Below are positions 36,798-49,154 of a stretch of DNA of 64,000 nt, one piece after another; position 1 is the stretch's first letter, and each line of letters begins with the position of its first letter. The notes under the pieces were generated by a model that did no database searches, was not told where the DNA came from, and saw nothing but the letters and a program-made list of their open reading frames with translations. A program made the position numbers and the translations under genes. Source of the stretch: Aptenodytes patagonicus (Eukaryota; Chordata; Aves; Sphenisciformes; Spheniscidae); assembly GCF_965638725.1 (NCBI RefSeq), contig NC_134974.1, positions 1,116,001 through 1,180,000 on the forward strand, read 5' to 3'.

Positions 36798-36913
36798 GGA
36801 CGCTCTGTGGTTGACATCTCTCCTCATCTCATCACCCCCCGCTGCAGGACCAGCACCTAGATGAGGTCCCCAAACCCACTGGATGCAGGAAGATGTGGCT
36901 GCTCAAGCAAAAC

Positions 36914-36919
36914 ATTAAA
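36914..36919 (+). terminator. CD48: Likely CD48 polyadenylation signal
   Basis: ATTAAA (the common variant hexamer) about 115 bases after the CD48 stop, in the context AACATTAAACC. Confidence 0.45.
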
Positions 36920-37748
36920 CCAGTGTCTGTTACACCAGCACTCACTCAGTCTCATCCACAGCCACCTGCTTCCCGCCAGCCCAGGCTCTGGCCGCTCTGC
37001 CACTGCCTTCAGGGTAGCTCTGTGCCTCAGTTTCCCTCCTCACCTTTCCTGCTTTGCTTTACTCAGAGGTCCCGTTCTCTAGATCTGAACATAACAGAGA
37101 TGAAGTCTGTTGCAATGGTGTTTCGAGAACCCAGGCAACCTAAATTGCTAAATTCATGGTTAACTTCTTGGAAATCTTCCTCTCCCCAGCCCTGAGATCT
37201 GTGGGGAGACTCAATCTGAGCCTTTCCCGGTGCTCGCCGTGGACCTGGGGGGTCCTCGGCCATTGCCTGCTGTCAGCCTCGTCCCTTTATGGGACCGATG
37301 AGCAGTGCGACAGTGCAGGATGGTGCACGACGTGTTTAGCCTGAAGCCAGTGACACCAGCATGGGTGCAGCTGGCTGCTGCCCAACCTCCAGGTCTGGAG
37401 CACCGGAGCATCTCGAGGGGGCAGAGCTGAGGTGGCACCTTTGGCTTTCTCTGCAAGGGAGGGTTCGGCAGGGCGAGTTCAGTCTCTGCCTTCAGAAATG
37501 TCTGCGTGTACATTAAATTAAATTTAACCTTAAACCCCACATTTTTAGGTACCTGTTCTGCATTCTTGTCTGGGCTGGGGTTGGCTGCAGCGGGTGCTCG
37601 GGGACTGGGGGGATGATGGAGGGAGCCACGTTTCCCCCCAGCACCCTTGCTGGGGACAGGAGCCCTTCCACAGTTGTCCCCCATGGGAGGAGCCCGTTCC
37701 GGATGGTGGGACATGGGCCCATTGGGGTGGGAGGATGTGTCTCGTGAG

Positions 37749-38340
37749 TGTCGTGGTTTAACCTCAGCCGGCAACTAAGCACCACGCAGCCACTCGCTCA
37801 CTCCCCCCCGGTGGGATGGGGGAGAGAATCGGAAGGGTAAAAGTGAGAAAACTCATGGGTTGAGATAAAGGCAGTTTAATAGGGAAAGCAAAAGCCACAC
37901 ATGCAAGCAAAGCAAAACAAGGAATTCATTCACTACTTCCCATCGGCAGGCAGGTGTTCAGCCATCTCCAGGAAAGCAGGGCTCCATCACGCGTAACGGT
38001 TACTTGGGAAGACAAACGCCATCACTCCAAACGTCCCCCCCTTCCTTCTTCTTCCCCCAGCTTTATATACTGAGCATGACGTCACATGGTATGGAATATC
38101 CCTTTGGCCAGTTTGGGTCAGCTGTCCTGGCTGTGCCCCCTCCCAGCTTCTTGTGCACCTCCAGCCTGTTCAGTCAGTAGAGCATGGGAAGCTGAAAAGT
38201 CCTTGACTAGTGTAAACACTACCTAGCAACAACTAAAACATCGGTGTGTTATCAACATTGTTCTCATCCTAAATCCAAAACACAGCACTGTACCAGCTAC
38301 TAGGAAGGAAATTAACTCTATCCCTGCTGAAACCAGGACA
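37749..38340 (-). mobile_element. Solo LTR of an avian endogenous retrovirus
   Basis: A 592-base element with TG...CA ends, flanked by a perfect 5-base duplication GTGAG (37744-37748 and 38341-38345). Read on the minus strand it starts TGTCCTGGTTTCAGC and contains a TATATAAAGC promoter box near 38065 and a polyadenylation-like ATTAAA near 37876, so the minus strand is its sense strand. I recognise the sequence as a common bird LTR type. The 5-base duplication suits an ERV-L-like class. No internal viral region or second LTR is present, so it is a fossil left by recombination. It appears whole as a solo LTR. The perfect flanking duplication suggests it is not very old. Confidence 0.9.
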
Positions 38341-38345
38341 GTGAG

Positions 38346-38856
38346 TGATGGAGATGGTCCCTCAGCCTGCAAGGAGGGATGGGATGGGGCCACCGCAGCC
38401 CTGGGACACTGCTGCTCCTGCCAGCTCCAGCAAACCAGCCCAAGAAAGAAAAGAACTGGGCTCTACCCTCCGTAAAATCCGAGGCATCACTTTCCAGAGC
38501 CATCTTTAAGCAAAGACTCCTAAGGCCAGATTCATCAAAGGGTCAACAGGGACCTCGCCGGCTCGTTTGAAAAATCAGTAACAAGCACAAGTCGTTCCAG
38601 CTCCCAGGTCTAATGAGTGGCTCGGGGTAATTCCTGCTGGGTGGCTGGTGGTCTTAGCACCAATGTATATTTTTGCAGAAATCCCCCCTCTTGAAAATAT
38701 TTGGTTGGGTCTTGGTCTGTTCCCATATGGAGGTTTGGGGCTCTTTTGCCTCTGACAAAATCCAGGATAACTGCTGAGCACCAACATCATCATAAAACCT
38801 CCTGCGATGAATAAATACGGAGGCTGGTGCCGTGCCTCGGTCATCTTTCCAGCCAG
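38346..38856. other. Spacer between LTR and CR1
   Basis: About 500 bases of moderate GC with no coding signal and no repeat that I recognise. Confidence 0.4.
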
Positions 38857-40370
38857 AATCATAGAATCATTGAGGTTGGAAAAGACCTCTAAGATCATCG
38901 AGTCCAACCGTCAACTCAACACCATGCCCACTAAACCATGTCCCTAAGCGCCTCATCTACACGTCTTTTAAATATTTCCAGGGATGGGGACTCCACCACT
39001 TCCCTGGGCAGCCTGTTCCAAGGTTTAACTACTCTTCCAGTAAAGACATTTTTCCTCACGTCCAATCTAAACCTCCCCTGGCGCAACTTGAGGCCGTTTC
39101 CTCTCGTCCTGTCGCTTGTTACTTGGGAGAAGAGACCGACCCCACCTCGCTACAACCTCCTGTCAGGGAGTTGTAGAGAGCGATGAGGTCTCCCCTCAGC
39201 CTCCTCTTCTCCAGGCTAAACAACCCCAGTTCCCTCAGCCGCTCCTCATCAGACTTGTTCTCCAGACCCCTCACCAGCCTCGTTGCCCTTCTCTGGACAC
39301 GCTCCAGCACCTCAATGTCCTTCTTGTAGTGAGGGGCCCAAAACTGAACACAGTATTCGAGGTGCGGCCTCACCAGTGCCGAGTACAGGGGCACGATCAC
39401 TTCCCTGCTCCTGCTGGCCACACTCTTTCTGATACAGGCCAGGATGCCATTGGCCTTCTTGGCCGCCTGGGCACACTGCCGCTCATGTTCAGCCGGCTGT
39501 CGACCAGCACCCCCAGGTCCTTTTCCGCCAGGCAGCTTTCCAGCCACTCTTCCCCAAGCCTGTAGCGCTGCATGGGGTTGTTGTGGCCGAAGTGCAGGAC
39601 CCGGCACTTGGCCTTGTTGAACCTCATACAATTGGCCTCGGCCCATTGATCCAGCCTGTCCAGGTCCCTCTGCAGAGCCTTCCTACCCTCGAGCAGATCA
39701 ACGCTCCCGCCCAACTTGGTGTCATCTGCAAACTGACTGAGGGTGCACTCAATCCCCTCATCCAGACCATTGATAAAGATATTGAACAAGACTGGCCCCA
39801 AAACTGAGCCCTGGGGAACACCGCTCGTGACCGGCCGCCAACTGGATGTAACTCCATTCACCACAACTCTCTGGGCCCGGCCGCCCAGCCAGTTTTTGAC
39901 CCAGCGCAGAGTCCACCTGTCTAAGCCGTGAGCCGCCAGCTTCTCTAGGAGAATGCTGTGGGAGACGGTGTCAAAGGCCTTGCTGAAGTCCAGGTAGACC
40001 ACATCCACAGCCTTTCCCTCATCCACTAGGCGGGTCACCTGGTCATAGAAGGAGATCAGGTTGGTCAAGCAGGACCTGCCTCTCATGAGTCCGTGCTGGC
40101 TGGGCCGGATCCCCTGGTTGTTCCGCTCATGCCTTGTGAGCGCCCTCAAGATGAACCGCTCCATCATCTTCCCCGGCACCGAGGTCAGGCTGACAGGCCT
40201 GTAGTTCCCCAGATCCTCCTTCCGTCCCTTCTTGTAGATGGGCGCCACATTGGCAAGCCTCCAGTCGCCCGGGACCTCCCCCGTTAACCAGGACTGCCGA
40301 TAAATGATGGAGAGCGGCTTGGCGAGCACCTCTGCCAGCTCTCTCAGCACACAGAAGACTTCAGCCTGAG
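38857..40370 (-). mobile_element. CR1 LINE, 5'-truncated, with reverse transcriptase
   Basis: The minus strand encodes the C-terminal half of CR1 ORF2. Reverse-transcriptase landmarks are [48 protein letters not shown] and the catalytic QFADDTKLG. These are followed by the thumb/C-terminal part ([34 protein letters not shown]). One single-base deletion near 39478-39485, after VDSRLNMS, shifts the frame. The 3' end has the CR1-typical GATTCTATGATT-like terminus at 38857. The 5' end is truncated near 40370, so endonuclease and ORF1 are absent. The long intact frame suggests a fairly young copy. Confidence 0.95.
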
Positions 40371-42327
40371 CTGATGGGGAAAGTAAAGGCATTTTGGATC
40401 ATTATTTTCCGTTAAAGGAGGTTTTTCTGTGACTGCCTGTATGGGTTTTGTGCCCCCAGGTGCTTCCTGGAAGGATTTTTTCTTGATGGTTTTGCTTGTT
40501 AAATAATTTTTCCCATTTCTCCCAACCAGTGCCAGCCCAGCCTGGGGCATGCTGCTGTGGTAGTTGCCCCATGGGTGATATTGGGGTTTTATGGCTTTCC
40601 TGGACCAGTTTGGGGTCAATGGTCTTCTCCATACCGGCACAGCCTGCACCCAAGCGCGGGGCACCTATCCGTGGCGAGGGGAGGGTTGGGGACCGTCCTG
40701 CTGCCCTGCCTGGAGGACCGAGCTGGTGGAGCCCATCCACCGGAGACCTCCTTCCTGACCACCGGCTCTTCGGGTGGGATTTGTGCCGGGGCAGCTTGCT
40801 GCTCTGCAAAATACCCCAAGGTGATCTCTTCGCCCTTCCGCCATCTGGCCAAGTGCTCGGTCCGGGAGCCGGCTGCCTCCAGTAGGAACCACCGCTGCGT
40901 TTCAGTTAAGCCGAAGCTCCTTGCGTGTGTGCAGTGAGAAAAGGAGCCGAGTCCTCTCATACTATTCTTACTCATCCTTTCTTTTTTACGCCTCTGCTGA
41001 GCTCTTCCCTTCCGTGAACTGCTGATTATTGGGAAATGGCTTGGGTTTTTTTTTTTCTTTTTTTCCCCTCAACCAGATGCTTTCCAAGCAGGAAGGAGCA
41101 GCCTAGCTGCTTAAGCTGCCTAGGTTTTAGGCTTTTTATCATTAGAAATAATTTATTGGCAACAAAACTCATGGAGGTGTCGGAGCTTGGCTCCACTGAA
41201 AATCGGTGGGATGTAAGTCCACCCTTTATATCCTTGTGGCACTCAAATTTGGTTTAAAACAGCGGAGGAATTCCTGTTTCATGCTGTCGCCTCTGCTCTC
41301 CTCCAAAAACCAGAAAAAGCAACAAAAACTTGAAGAAAGCAATAGGAAAAAAAAACCTTCTCCCATTCTAAAGCTGCGCAGGCCAAGCACCGACGGAGGT
41401 GAATAATTCATTCCACTAAAAACACAAAAACAACCAAGCTTTTCTCACCCCTTTCCAGCAGCGGAACAAGCGAGCGGTGTTTTTCCCGCGCTCCCCATCC
41501 CCGGCTCTCCGCTGAGCGCGGGAGGCTGCGCTCCCCGTTCCATCCCCACCCGGGGGAACACCCACAGGAGGGGGGGACCATCCCCATCCCCGAGCACTCG
41601 CCGTGGGGACGGCGTTGAACAGGAGCAAACTGAAGTCCAGATCACCTCCCCGAGCGCTCAGGCTGAGAACAAGGATTGGGCTTTTCCTCCGTGAGTTTTT
41701 AAAGACCACCCATACTCCTCCTCGCTGTAGATCCCATGCAGCCCAAAGCAGGGGTACGGGTTAATCCCAGAATATTTGGGGCTTTCCTGCACTGGTGGGC
41801 ATCGTGGCCGCGAGCACCGGTGCACGCCGGCTCTCTGGGCGAGCTTCGTGCTGGGTTCCAGCCCCATGGCACTGGGATCGAGCCGCAGCGGTTGGCATGC
41901 TGCAGCGTGGCGGGGAGCGGCTGCCTGCCTCCACCCCCGCTGCGGTGGCAGGGTTTGAAGACTCTGTACAGCCCCAGGAAGCTGTTACCATACGTGAAAC
42001 GATTTTCTTGCTGATCATTTCCTCTTCTTTTGGGCTCAGGTAAAGGACCCATGGCAGGATGATGCGGTTCTGGTACAAATTATAAATCGATGCTCTGCTT
42101 CCTTCTGCAGGTCTCTTGGGCTGTCTCCAGTGAAGCATTCAGCAGCACGACTCAGTGCTTTGAATACTTTCCACTCAAGAAAAAAAAAAAAAAAAAAAGA
42201 GTCATTCAGCCAAAAACAGGAAACACATGGCCCAGGGCAGCGTCTCTGATTTGAGTACACCTGTTCTTATAATGAGCCTGGCAGCAGATATTAACTCCAC
42301 TGCAGCAGAGGCTCTGTGAGTGGAGGC
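40371..42327. other. Upstream flank of SLAMF1, no supported gene
   Basis: Moderate GC with an A-run (42179-42199) and no recognisable exon. It contains the SLAMF1 promoter by position. No TATA box is obvious. Confidence 0.45.
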
Positions 42328-45300
42328 ATGGGCTGCAGCGTGTGTCTCTGGCTGCTGATCTCTCTTGGCCGTGTTTGGGGTATGTATGTTTTCCTCTCCG
42401 TGGAATACTCCGTTTGGATTGTTTGGGGATTTTTGTCAGACGTTAAGATCTTTAGAAAGTGTGAGCTGTGTGCCGGGCGGATGGGCAGATCGAGTGTAAA
42501 TATTCATACAGAAGATAAATGGCTCGCAACTCCAAGCTGGATGCGTGGTGCATCCCTAATATGCTCCTACTAGTCAGGCTGAGGGAGGAGAGAATAAAAG
42601 ATGATGAATGAACGAAGATGGTGATGGACAAAGTGTAGCTGCAATAGTGAAGCATTCTACGTGTGTTTTAATGGGGCGTTAATAGCTCTGAGCAAATAAT
42701 TTAGTACCAGATGTGAATTGGGGTACTTGAGATGAAGGTCCTTGGTGGATTGTCTCGCTCTCTGTGATAGCGAGTGTCTCGGATCAAGAGGTGCCAGTGG
42801 GCTGGGAGATGGTAGCCAAGCAATAAAATGTATATAAGGCAAGCGGATAGGGACTGGCAGCGGGGCAATGCCTGTTTTCTGGGTGCCCAGAGAGCCCTGG
42901 CCGGCTGTGGACGGTGTCCTGGGAATGATGGTGTCCTGGGCGAGTCGAAATCCCTCCCCAGACCAGCTTGTCAGGGACTGAGGACACCCCGGATGCCTCA
43001 GGGCTCCTGGGTCCTCTCCTCTCAGCCCGCCGCTAGTTACGGAAGGATGTTGCAAAATCAGTTTCGGTGGCACTGAGCTTGTGCAAAAGCGCTCGGGTGA
43101 GTCAGGGCCCCTGAGCAGAGCGAAGGGAGCTGTGACTAATCCTGACCTTCTTCTGGGTGCCAGCCCGATCTCTGTTCTGCTTCCCAGGGGGGCACCGTGT
43201 GTCCCCGCAGCCCCACGAGCCCTCTGCTACCGCATCTGTGTAATTACCAGGTATAAAACGAAGGGCTCGGCCAGGAAACCAGAGACTTTGGCAGAGCTGG
43301 GGTTTCTCCTCGGCTCTGCTGGCTCACTGTTACTAGAATACCTGCCTTTAAAATCCCCCCGGGGTTTTCTGCCTAGCCAGCACACTGAAAGTCCCAGGAG
43401 CCCAATACCTGATGTGAGGGTTGCTCCGGATCTAGCGCTGTGCCGGTGCAGGTCGCTTGCCTTCCTCCAGTCCCTCCATCCGTGCTGAAGCCCGGATGGT
43501 TTCAGACCTTTTTACATCCCTCCTCCTGCAGCCTTGCTCCAGCCGAGTCGTCTTGCCCGCAAAGGAGATGCTCCTCGCCGGGGCAGAGGGTTTTTCTAAC
43601 GTGATGTCAAAAGGGCTTTTCCATTTGGTAATTAATGAGGAGCCTAACCGCTGCATGTCAAAAATACACGTTGCTGAGAAAATACAGCATCCGCCTGCGT
43701 GCCAGGCTTTACAGTAACTGTATCGGCAAAAAAATGTATGAGGCACTGGGTCAGCTGGACCGTGGGGTTTCTGCGGGATGACGGCCGTGTCCGCATGGCT
43801 GCTTCAACGCAGGGGAGATGCAGTCCACAGGGACAGCTCAGAAACTGCTGTGTTTCATGCCACAGAGAGGACGGGGGAAAAATAAGCGATGGCACTCACT
43901 TGGGATGGCAGCGGGGAGAGTGTTTGCTCTGTGGTTTTTACTGGAACCATACGTGCCGCCAGAGAGGCGGATACTGGGCTTATCTGGGCCTCCCCAGACC
44001 TGTTCTTCTGAGGCAGCTCCCCCTCTTTTCTTTTCCCCTCTGGGGCAAAGCCTCGCCCCGATGGAAAGAAGTCGGTAGGAAAAGTGGGGGATGACGCAGT
44101 GGGGGTCCCTTCCACGCTCCCGCTGCCGGCGGCTGGCAGAAGCAGTGAGCTGGCACCTCTCCCCACGCTGTTTCCTACAAAAACAAACTTGTTTGCCCAG
44201 GGGTGAGGGCAAATATGAATCACTGCCTTGCAGCAAAAGACTGGAAAGGGTCTGGGGGAGAAGATCCTCCCGCGTGCTCTCCAGGAAATCCAGGCGGTTG
44301 AGATGCTTTGGGACGCGTGGGAGATGCTTGCACCCCTCTTCTTTAAGAGCACTTTTCTGTGGCCACCAAGAAACAGACCTGGGACCACCTCGGCCAGGAG
44401 AAGGGCAACCTGGGATTTACACCTGAGCCCACCTCCAGGAGGCTGCACTTCCTGCAATTTCTACAAGAAAAGAAGGTTTCTGGAGCTGAGGCGCTTGGGA
44501 GAGCTGGGTGCCATGATGTGCACCCAACTGCAGGCTTTGGCCAAGAACCACCGAGCATCGTTTCCCTCTGGACTGCCCTGGTGTCACTGGGACTTCTCCA
44601 CGCTGGTCCCACCGCTGCCAGCACCCTTCTCCCAGGACCAGCATCCCCACCAGACTGGGCCCGCAAGTGCCTTCCCCTGCTTGAGGCAGCCCGGCTCCAT
44701 GGGGTGATGTTTCGCTGTGCTGGCTGGTTGTCATTGCGCCAACAGAAAGCCCAGAGCCTTAAATCAGGATTCGGCCATCATGCACAGTGGTGTCTGACGC
44801 TGGAGAACGTTGAGGCTGATGCACATGAAGACTCTCGCCTTGCTCCGGGAAGGCTTGGGTGGGGAGGAAGAGCAGAGGAAGGCAACGCTTCCCCTCCAGC
44901 TCCTGAGCTGAGCCCTCGACCTTCGGGGACGAGGATGTGGGGCTGAGGGCTGGGGGTCACTCCTTTGGTTCTGGGGATGGTCCTGTGGGGTGGGCGTGGG
45001 GCAGAGCTCACACTGAGCCCTGATGTACAGCGCAACTCGTGTTCCTACCTGCCGACAATTGCTGGTGCAGGATGTGGTGGATAACCCAGAGCTTGAAAAC
45101 GTGATTATCTAATCTGTTCAATTTTTGACCGATTTATCTCATGCAACTCAAGCCGTCCCCAATCTGTGGATTACGAGGGTGGGTCCAACACCATCACCGG
45201 CTACCGCAGCTCCGCGGGCATCTGCCCTCCTCCAGCAGAGCTGGGATGGGGGGGGACGGTCGCTCCGAGCCCCCCATACCTCCCTGTCTGCCTCAGCCCT

Positions 45301-48300
45301 TCTCTCCACTCTCCTCCCAGGCATGGGCCGCGGGGCGAGGGAGACGGTGCTGGGCACCTTGGGGAAGGCAACGATATTGCAGATCCCCCCCGAACTCCAG
45401 GACCTCACCCGGCGCTTTGGGGAGGCCGTGTGGAAGCGTGACACGGAGGACCCACAGAGGAAGCTTGTCCTGCTCAAGTACTTGGATGGCAACTACACCA
45501 ACTACATGCAGGAACGGACTCGCTTCCACAAGTCGAGCTTCTCCCTGGAGATCCTGAACACTAGCCGGCAGGAAAGGCAGCTCTACGAGTTCATTGTCAG
45601 CAAGGGGCCAGAGGAGAAAGTCTGGCAGATCCAGCTGGAGGTGTATGGTGAGACATGCTGCTTTGGGAGGACTGTGCTGGATGCTCTCAGCCTCTTGCGG
45701 TGCTGGGAGCAGGTCTGGGAGGTGGGTGGTGGTCAGGGTGGGTGGGAGATGCCCACCCTGATGTCAAGGTGCTGCAGTGAGTCCAGGACCCTCTTGCAGC
45801 CCCATCTGGGTACCCCCAGGAGCCTTTGGGTGCGTGCAGACCATGTCCCTCTAATGCCGTTTGCAGCGGGTCTGGGGCCAGACTGGTTCCTCTCCATCTC
45901 CTGGGGATTTAGGAGAGGCCAGCAGGATTTCCCAGGCAGGGGCCAAGGCAACGTTTGCATCCTTCCCCAGACACAAACCTTTGCCCCCTCCCTCCCTCCC
46001 TCCAGAGCCAGTGTCCGATCCCAGCATCCAGATCCTCGGCTGGGCGCTGGTCAACGACAGCTGCACCATCACCCTCAACTGCACGGTGGAGCGAGGGGAC
46101 AACGTCTCCTACAGCTGGGGCAGCTGGGACACCAGCACCTCGGGGCTCTGCTCCCACAACGGCAGCCTCCTGTACCTCTCCTACCCCCTGCAGAACACAA
46201 GCATCGCCTGCGCCTGCACGGCCAGCAACCCCATCAGCAGCCGGGTCGTCACCTTCAACTCCTCTGAATGCAGCTATGAGCAAAGGGGTAAGTTCCCAGT
46301 TGCTGACCTGGCTCTCTCCAGCCTCCTGGTCCTGCTCTTGCTTTGCAGGGGACTTTTTCACGCTGCTTTAGGCAGCCTCAGAGGAGCCTTTTGCAAGAAA
46401 AGCAGCTGCTGCATCACCTGCTCAGGGTTGCCCAGTCCTTCCCGTAAACGCCAGCCACATGTCCCACCTGCCTTCCCGGCCACCGCACTCGCTGCGCCCC
46501 GGTGCTTGAGGCTCATTTTAAATGCATGAGACTCGTACGCTGGGTGGTTTGGGGAGGATAAAAACCTCGGTGACAACTTCCCCTTTGGAGGCTCTCGGGG
46601 CAAAAGTCACGCTCTCTCTCACTGGGATTTTCTAGCACTCCCTTGTGACGTGGGGGACTTTTGCTGGGGCTGTGTGGCCCGGTGGCTGCCCCTTACCCCA
46701 GGGATCCAGAGGTGAAGTCACACCTCTGCTGGGGTTCTCACAGTGACCTGTGCTGAGAAAATATCCCTGTGGGGAAAAATGATCGGGACTCTTCCTTAGG
46801 AAAGGGAGATGCTGAAATGAAATGCTCCAGGGGGGTTTTGGGCTTGTTTCCTCACCCCCTTGCACCGTGGGACACCCCTGCATGGTGTCACCGTTAGTGG
46901 TCCAGGAGTGGGGCCGCCCTGGGTGTCTTCCCACAGTGGGAGCTCGGCTGGTGGCTGGAGCTGCAGAGCTCTGTCCCAGGGCCCTCTTCTCACGCACCTG
47001 CGATGCAAGGGCGTTGTACAAAGGGGCTGCCTCCCCACAGGCCTCTGTAAAGCCACCGGAGAAGTTTTTAGGGCTTTATCTGGCCCCGATCTGGCTCCCA
47101 GCACGTTTTTCACTGACTGTTGCAGTCTGGAGGAGATTAGAGAGCTCTGCTCAAGAGAAGCATTTCCTGCCCCTTGTTTCCTGTTCTACCAACATCATTG
47201 GCCCAAAATTAGGTGACGAGATGAAGAAAGATTTTTTTTTTTAGCAGCCCATTCTGCTCAGCACTGGGTGAACCTGGGCCCCAGGGCTGGCGGCTGACCC
47301 CCTCCCCTCCCTTCTTTGCCCTCCATCCCAGGCAATGCCGGGCAGAGGACGGAGCATCTCGTGCTGCTGGTGGTGGTGCCCATTGTCGCAGTAATTATAA
47401 TCACTGGGGTCTTCACGGCTGCCCATTTGGCCATGCCCATCGGTGAGTGCCGTGAGGGAGGGGTGCTGGGGCGGTTGATGGTCTGCGGGTGGAGTGAGCC
47501 TTGGGGGGGGCGGGCAGAAGCTGCCCCCAGCCAGCCCCAGCGAATGGACCAAAGGGCTGATCCCTGCGGGCACCTCGTCTTGGGAGTACCCTGGCCCTTG
47601 GGAAGGAGCAAAATGTGTTTCTCTTAGAAGCACAGAGTAAAAGGCAGGAAGGAAACCAGCTTAAAAAAAAAAAAAGAAAAAAAAAAAAGAGAGAAGTGTA
47701 CCTGCACGTGATCCCCAATGCTTTACCAGGATGATGGAGCTTCTGAGATCATATTGCACGGTCTCAAGGGGAACTGAATGATCCCAGCACAAATTTGAGA
47801 GCGCATCATCTCTCCGAGTGCCTCAGCTGGGCTGTGTCCCCCCTTCCCATTCCTCGCGTAGCGGCAAATTTACAAAGCTGACCTGTGGCAGCCAGAAATC
47901 CTCTGACCACGGCTGGGCAGCTGCAGCGATAGGGATGCAGTTGGGTCCAGCCAGTGGGCACCACGCCAGGGACGGATCCAGCATGGGCTCAACCTTGCCG
48001 TGCCTTGGGCCACAGGAGCAGGATGTGGCTTGCAAAACGCTGGGGTTCCCCCCGGTCCCTGCTCCCCTCACAGCTCAGTGACTTGCTTATCCCCCCGCAG
48101 CCAAGCAGGAGCACTCGCCGCTCGCCGAGGACAGTGCGGTGCACACCATCTACTCCCAAGTGCAGCGGGTGGAGGTGAGCCACGACCAGCACGACCCCAG
48201 CCAGCCTCGGCGCACGGGGAAAAAATGCTCCTTCAGCGATGGAAATGCTCCTTTAGCGATGGGACCCCGAGCGCTGCAGCCGGCAGGGAGCGCGGGCATG

Positions 48301-49154
48301 ACCCTGCTGGGGTTTCTTGGGTGGGGGTCTCAGATGGTGGCAGCCTGGCTTTGGGCAGCAGCGAAGGCAGCAGCACCCAAAGCCCTGGGTCGTTGCTGGG
48401 TGCCTCCTCGCTGGTCTGCGGCACCCTCTGTGATGGGCTTTGACCGCTGGGTGTCAACACAGCCCCGCGGCTGGTGAAGAGGAGGGTGAAATTGTGGCTG
48501 GGGGGGACTGGGTTGGCCGTGGGCTCCCCAGGGTCACTCATCCCTGCTGTTCCAGGAGTCAGCCTGGCTGCCATTAACTTGGGAGTCTCTGGGAATAAGG
48601 TTGGGTGCTGCAGCTTCCCCAGCCCCCAGCATCCCAGGGCGGCTTCGGGGACAGACTGTGTCATTTTTTCCCCCCTCCCCGAGTCCCGCTCAGCGCAAAC
48701 TGGGGAGGAAATGGTGGGTCCATGTAGGGTGGAGGGAGGGAAGGGCCCCTGCGGTGAGCTGCCTGCCGCTGCTCATCCTTCGCTCTCCATGCAGAAGCCG
48801 AAAGGGGCCCCCGCCGCCGAGCACCCCTCCTGCACCACCATCTATGCTGCAGCCACAGGCCTGCCCCTGGACACGGCCCCAGCCCCCGGCAGAGCCCCCT
48901 GCCCCCCATGCAGCCCCCTGATAGAGCCGCCCGCCCTGCAGGGCCACCCGCCCCTCTCACAGGTAAGGGTGGCTGCCCCCCCTCCCCGGTCCTCGCCCTG
49001 GCTGGGCATTGCCACGAGGCACCCCACAGCCCCCCCCCCCCCCCCCCCCAGCTCAGGCACCTCACTGACCCCTTTGTTCCTCTGCTCTTTGCTGCAGAGC
49101 CCTGACAAGGAGCCCACGACAGTTTACGCCAGTGTGATGATGCCCACGGCCTGA
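42328..49154 (+). CDS. SLAMF1: SLAMF1 (CD150, signalling lymphocytic activation molecule)
   Basis: Self-binding SLAM receptor of lymphocytes and macrophages that recruits SAP. Seven exons: 42328-42379 (signal peptide MGCSVCLWLLISLGRVW), 45321-45647 (V), 46006-46287 (C2), 47332-47442 (membrane), 48101-48174, 48795-48962 and 49098-49154. They give 356 residues with consistent phases (human 335). C2 has NVSYSWGSWD and CTASNPISSR. The membrane segment is LVLLVVVPIVAVIIITGVF. The tail has TIYSQV (ITSM), CTTIYAAAT and TTVYASVMMPTA at the C-terminus. These match human CD150's TIYAQV, CTTIYVAAT and ITVYASVTLPES in order, including the middle tyrosine that is not a true ITSM. Exon 6 is longer and Pro-rich. 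Intron 1 (about 2.9 kb) shows no other gene. Confidence 0.93.

Noticed and set aside
37749-40370. LTR and adjacent reverse transcriptase as one retroviral provirus
   Set aside because: The reverse transcriptase is of the CR1 LINE type with a CR1 3' terminus, and the LTR has its own complete target duplication. They are independent insertions.
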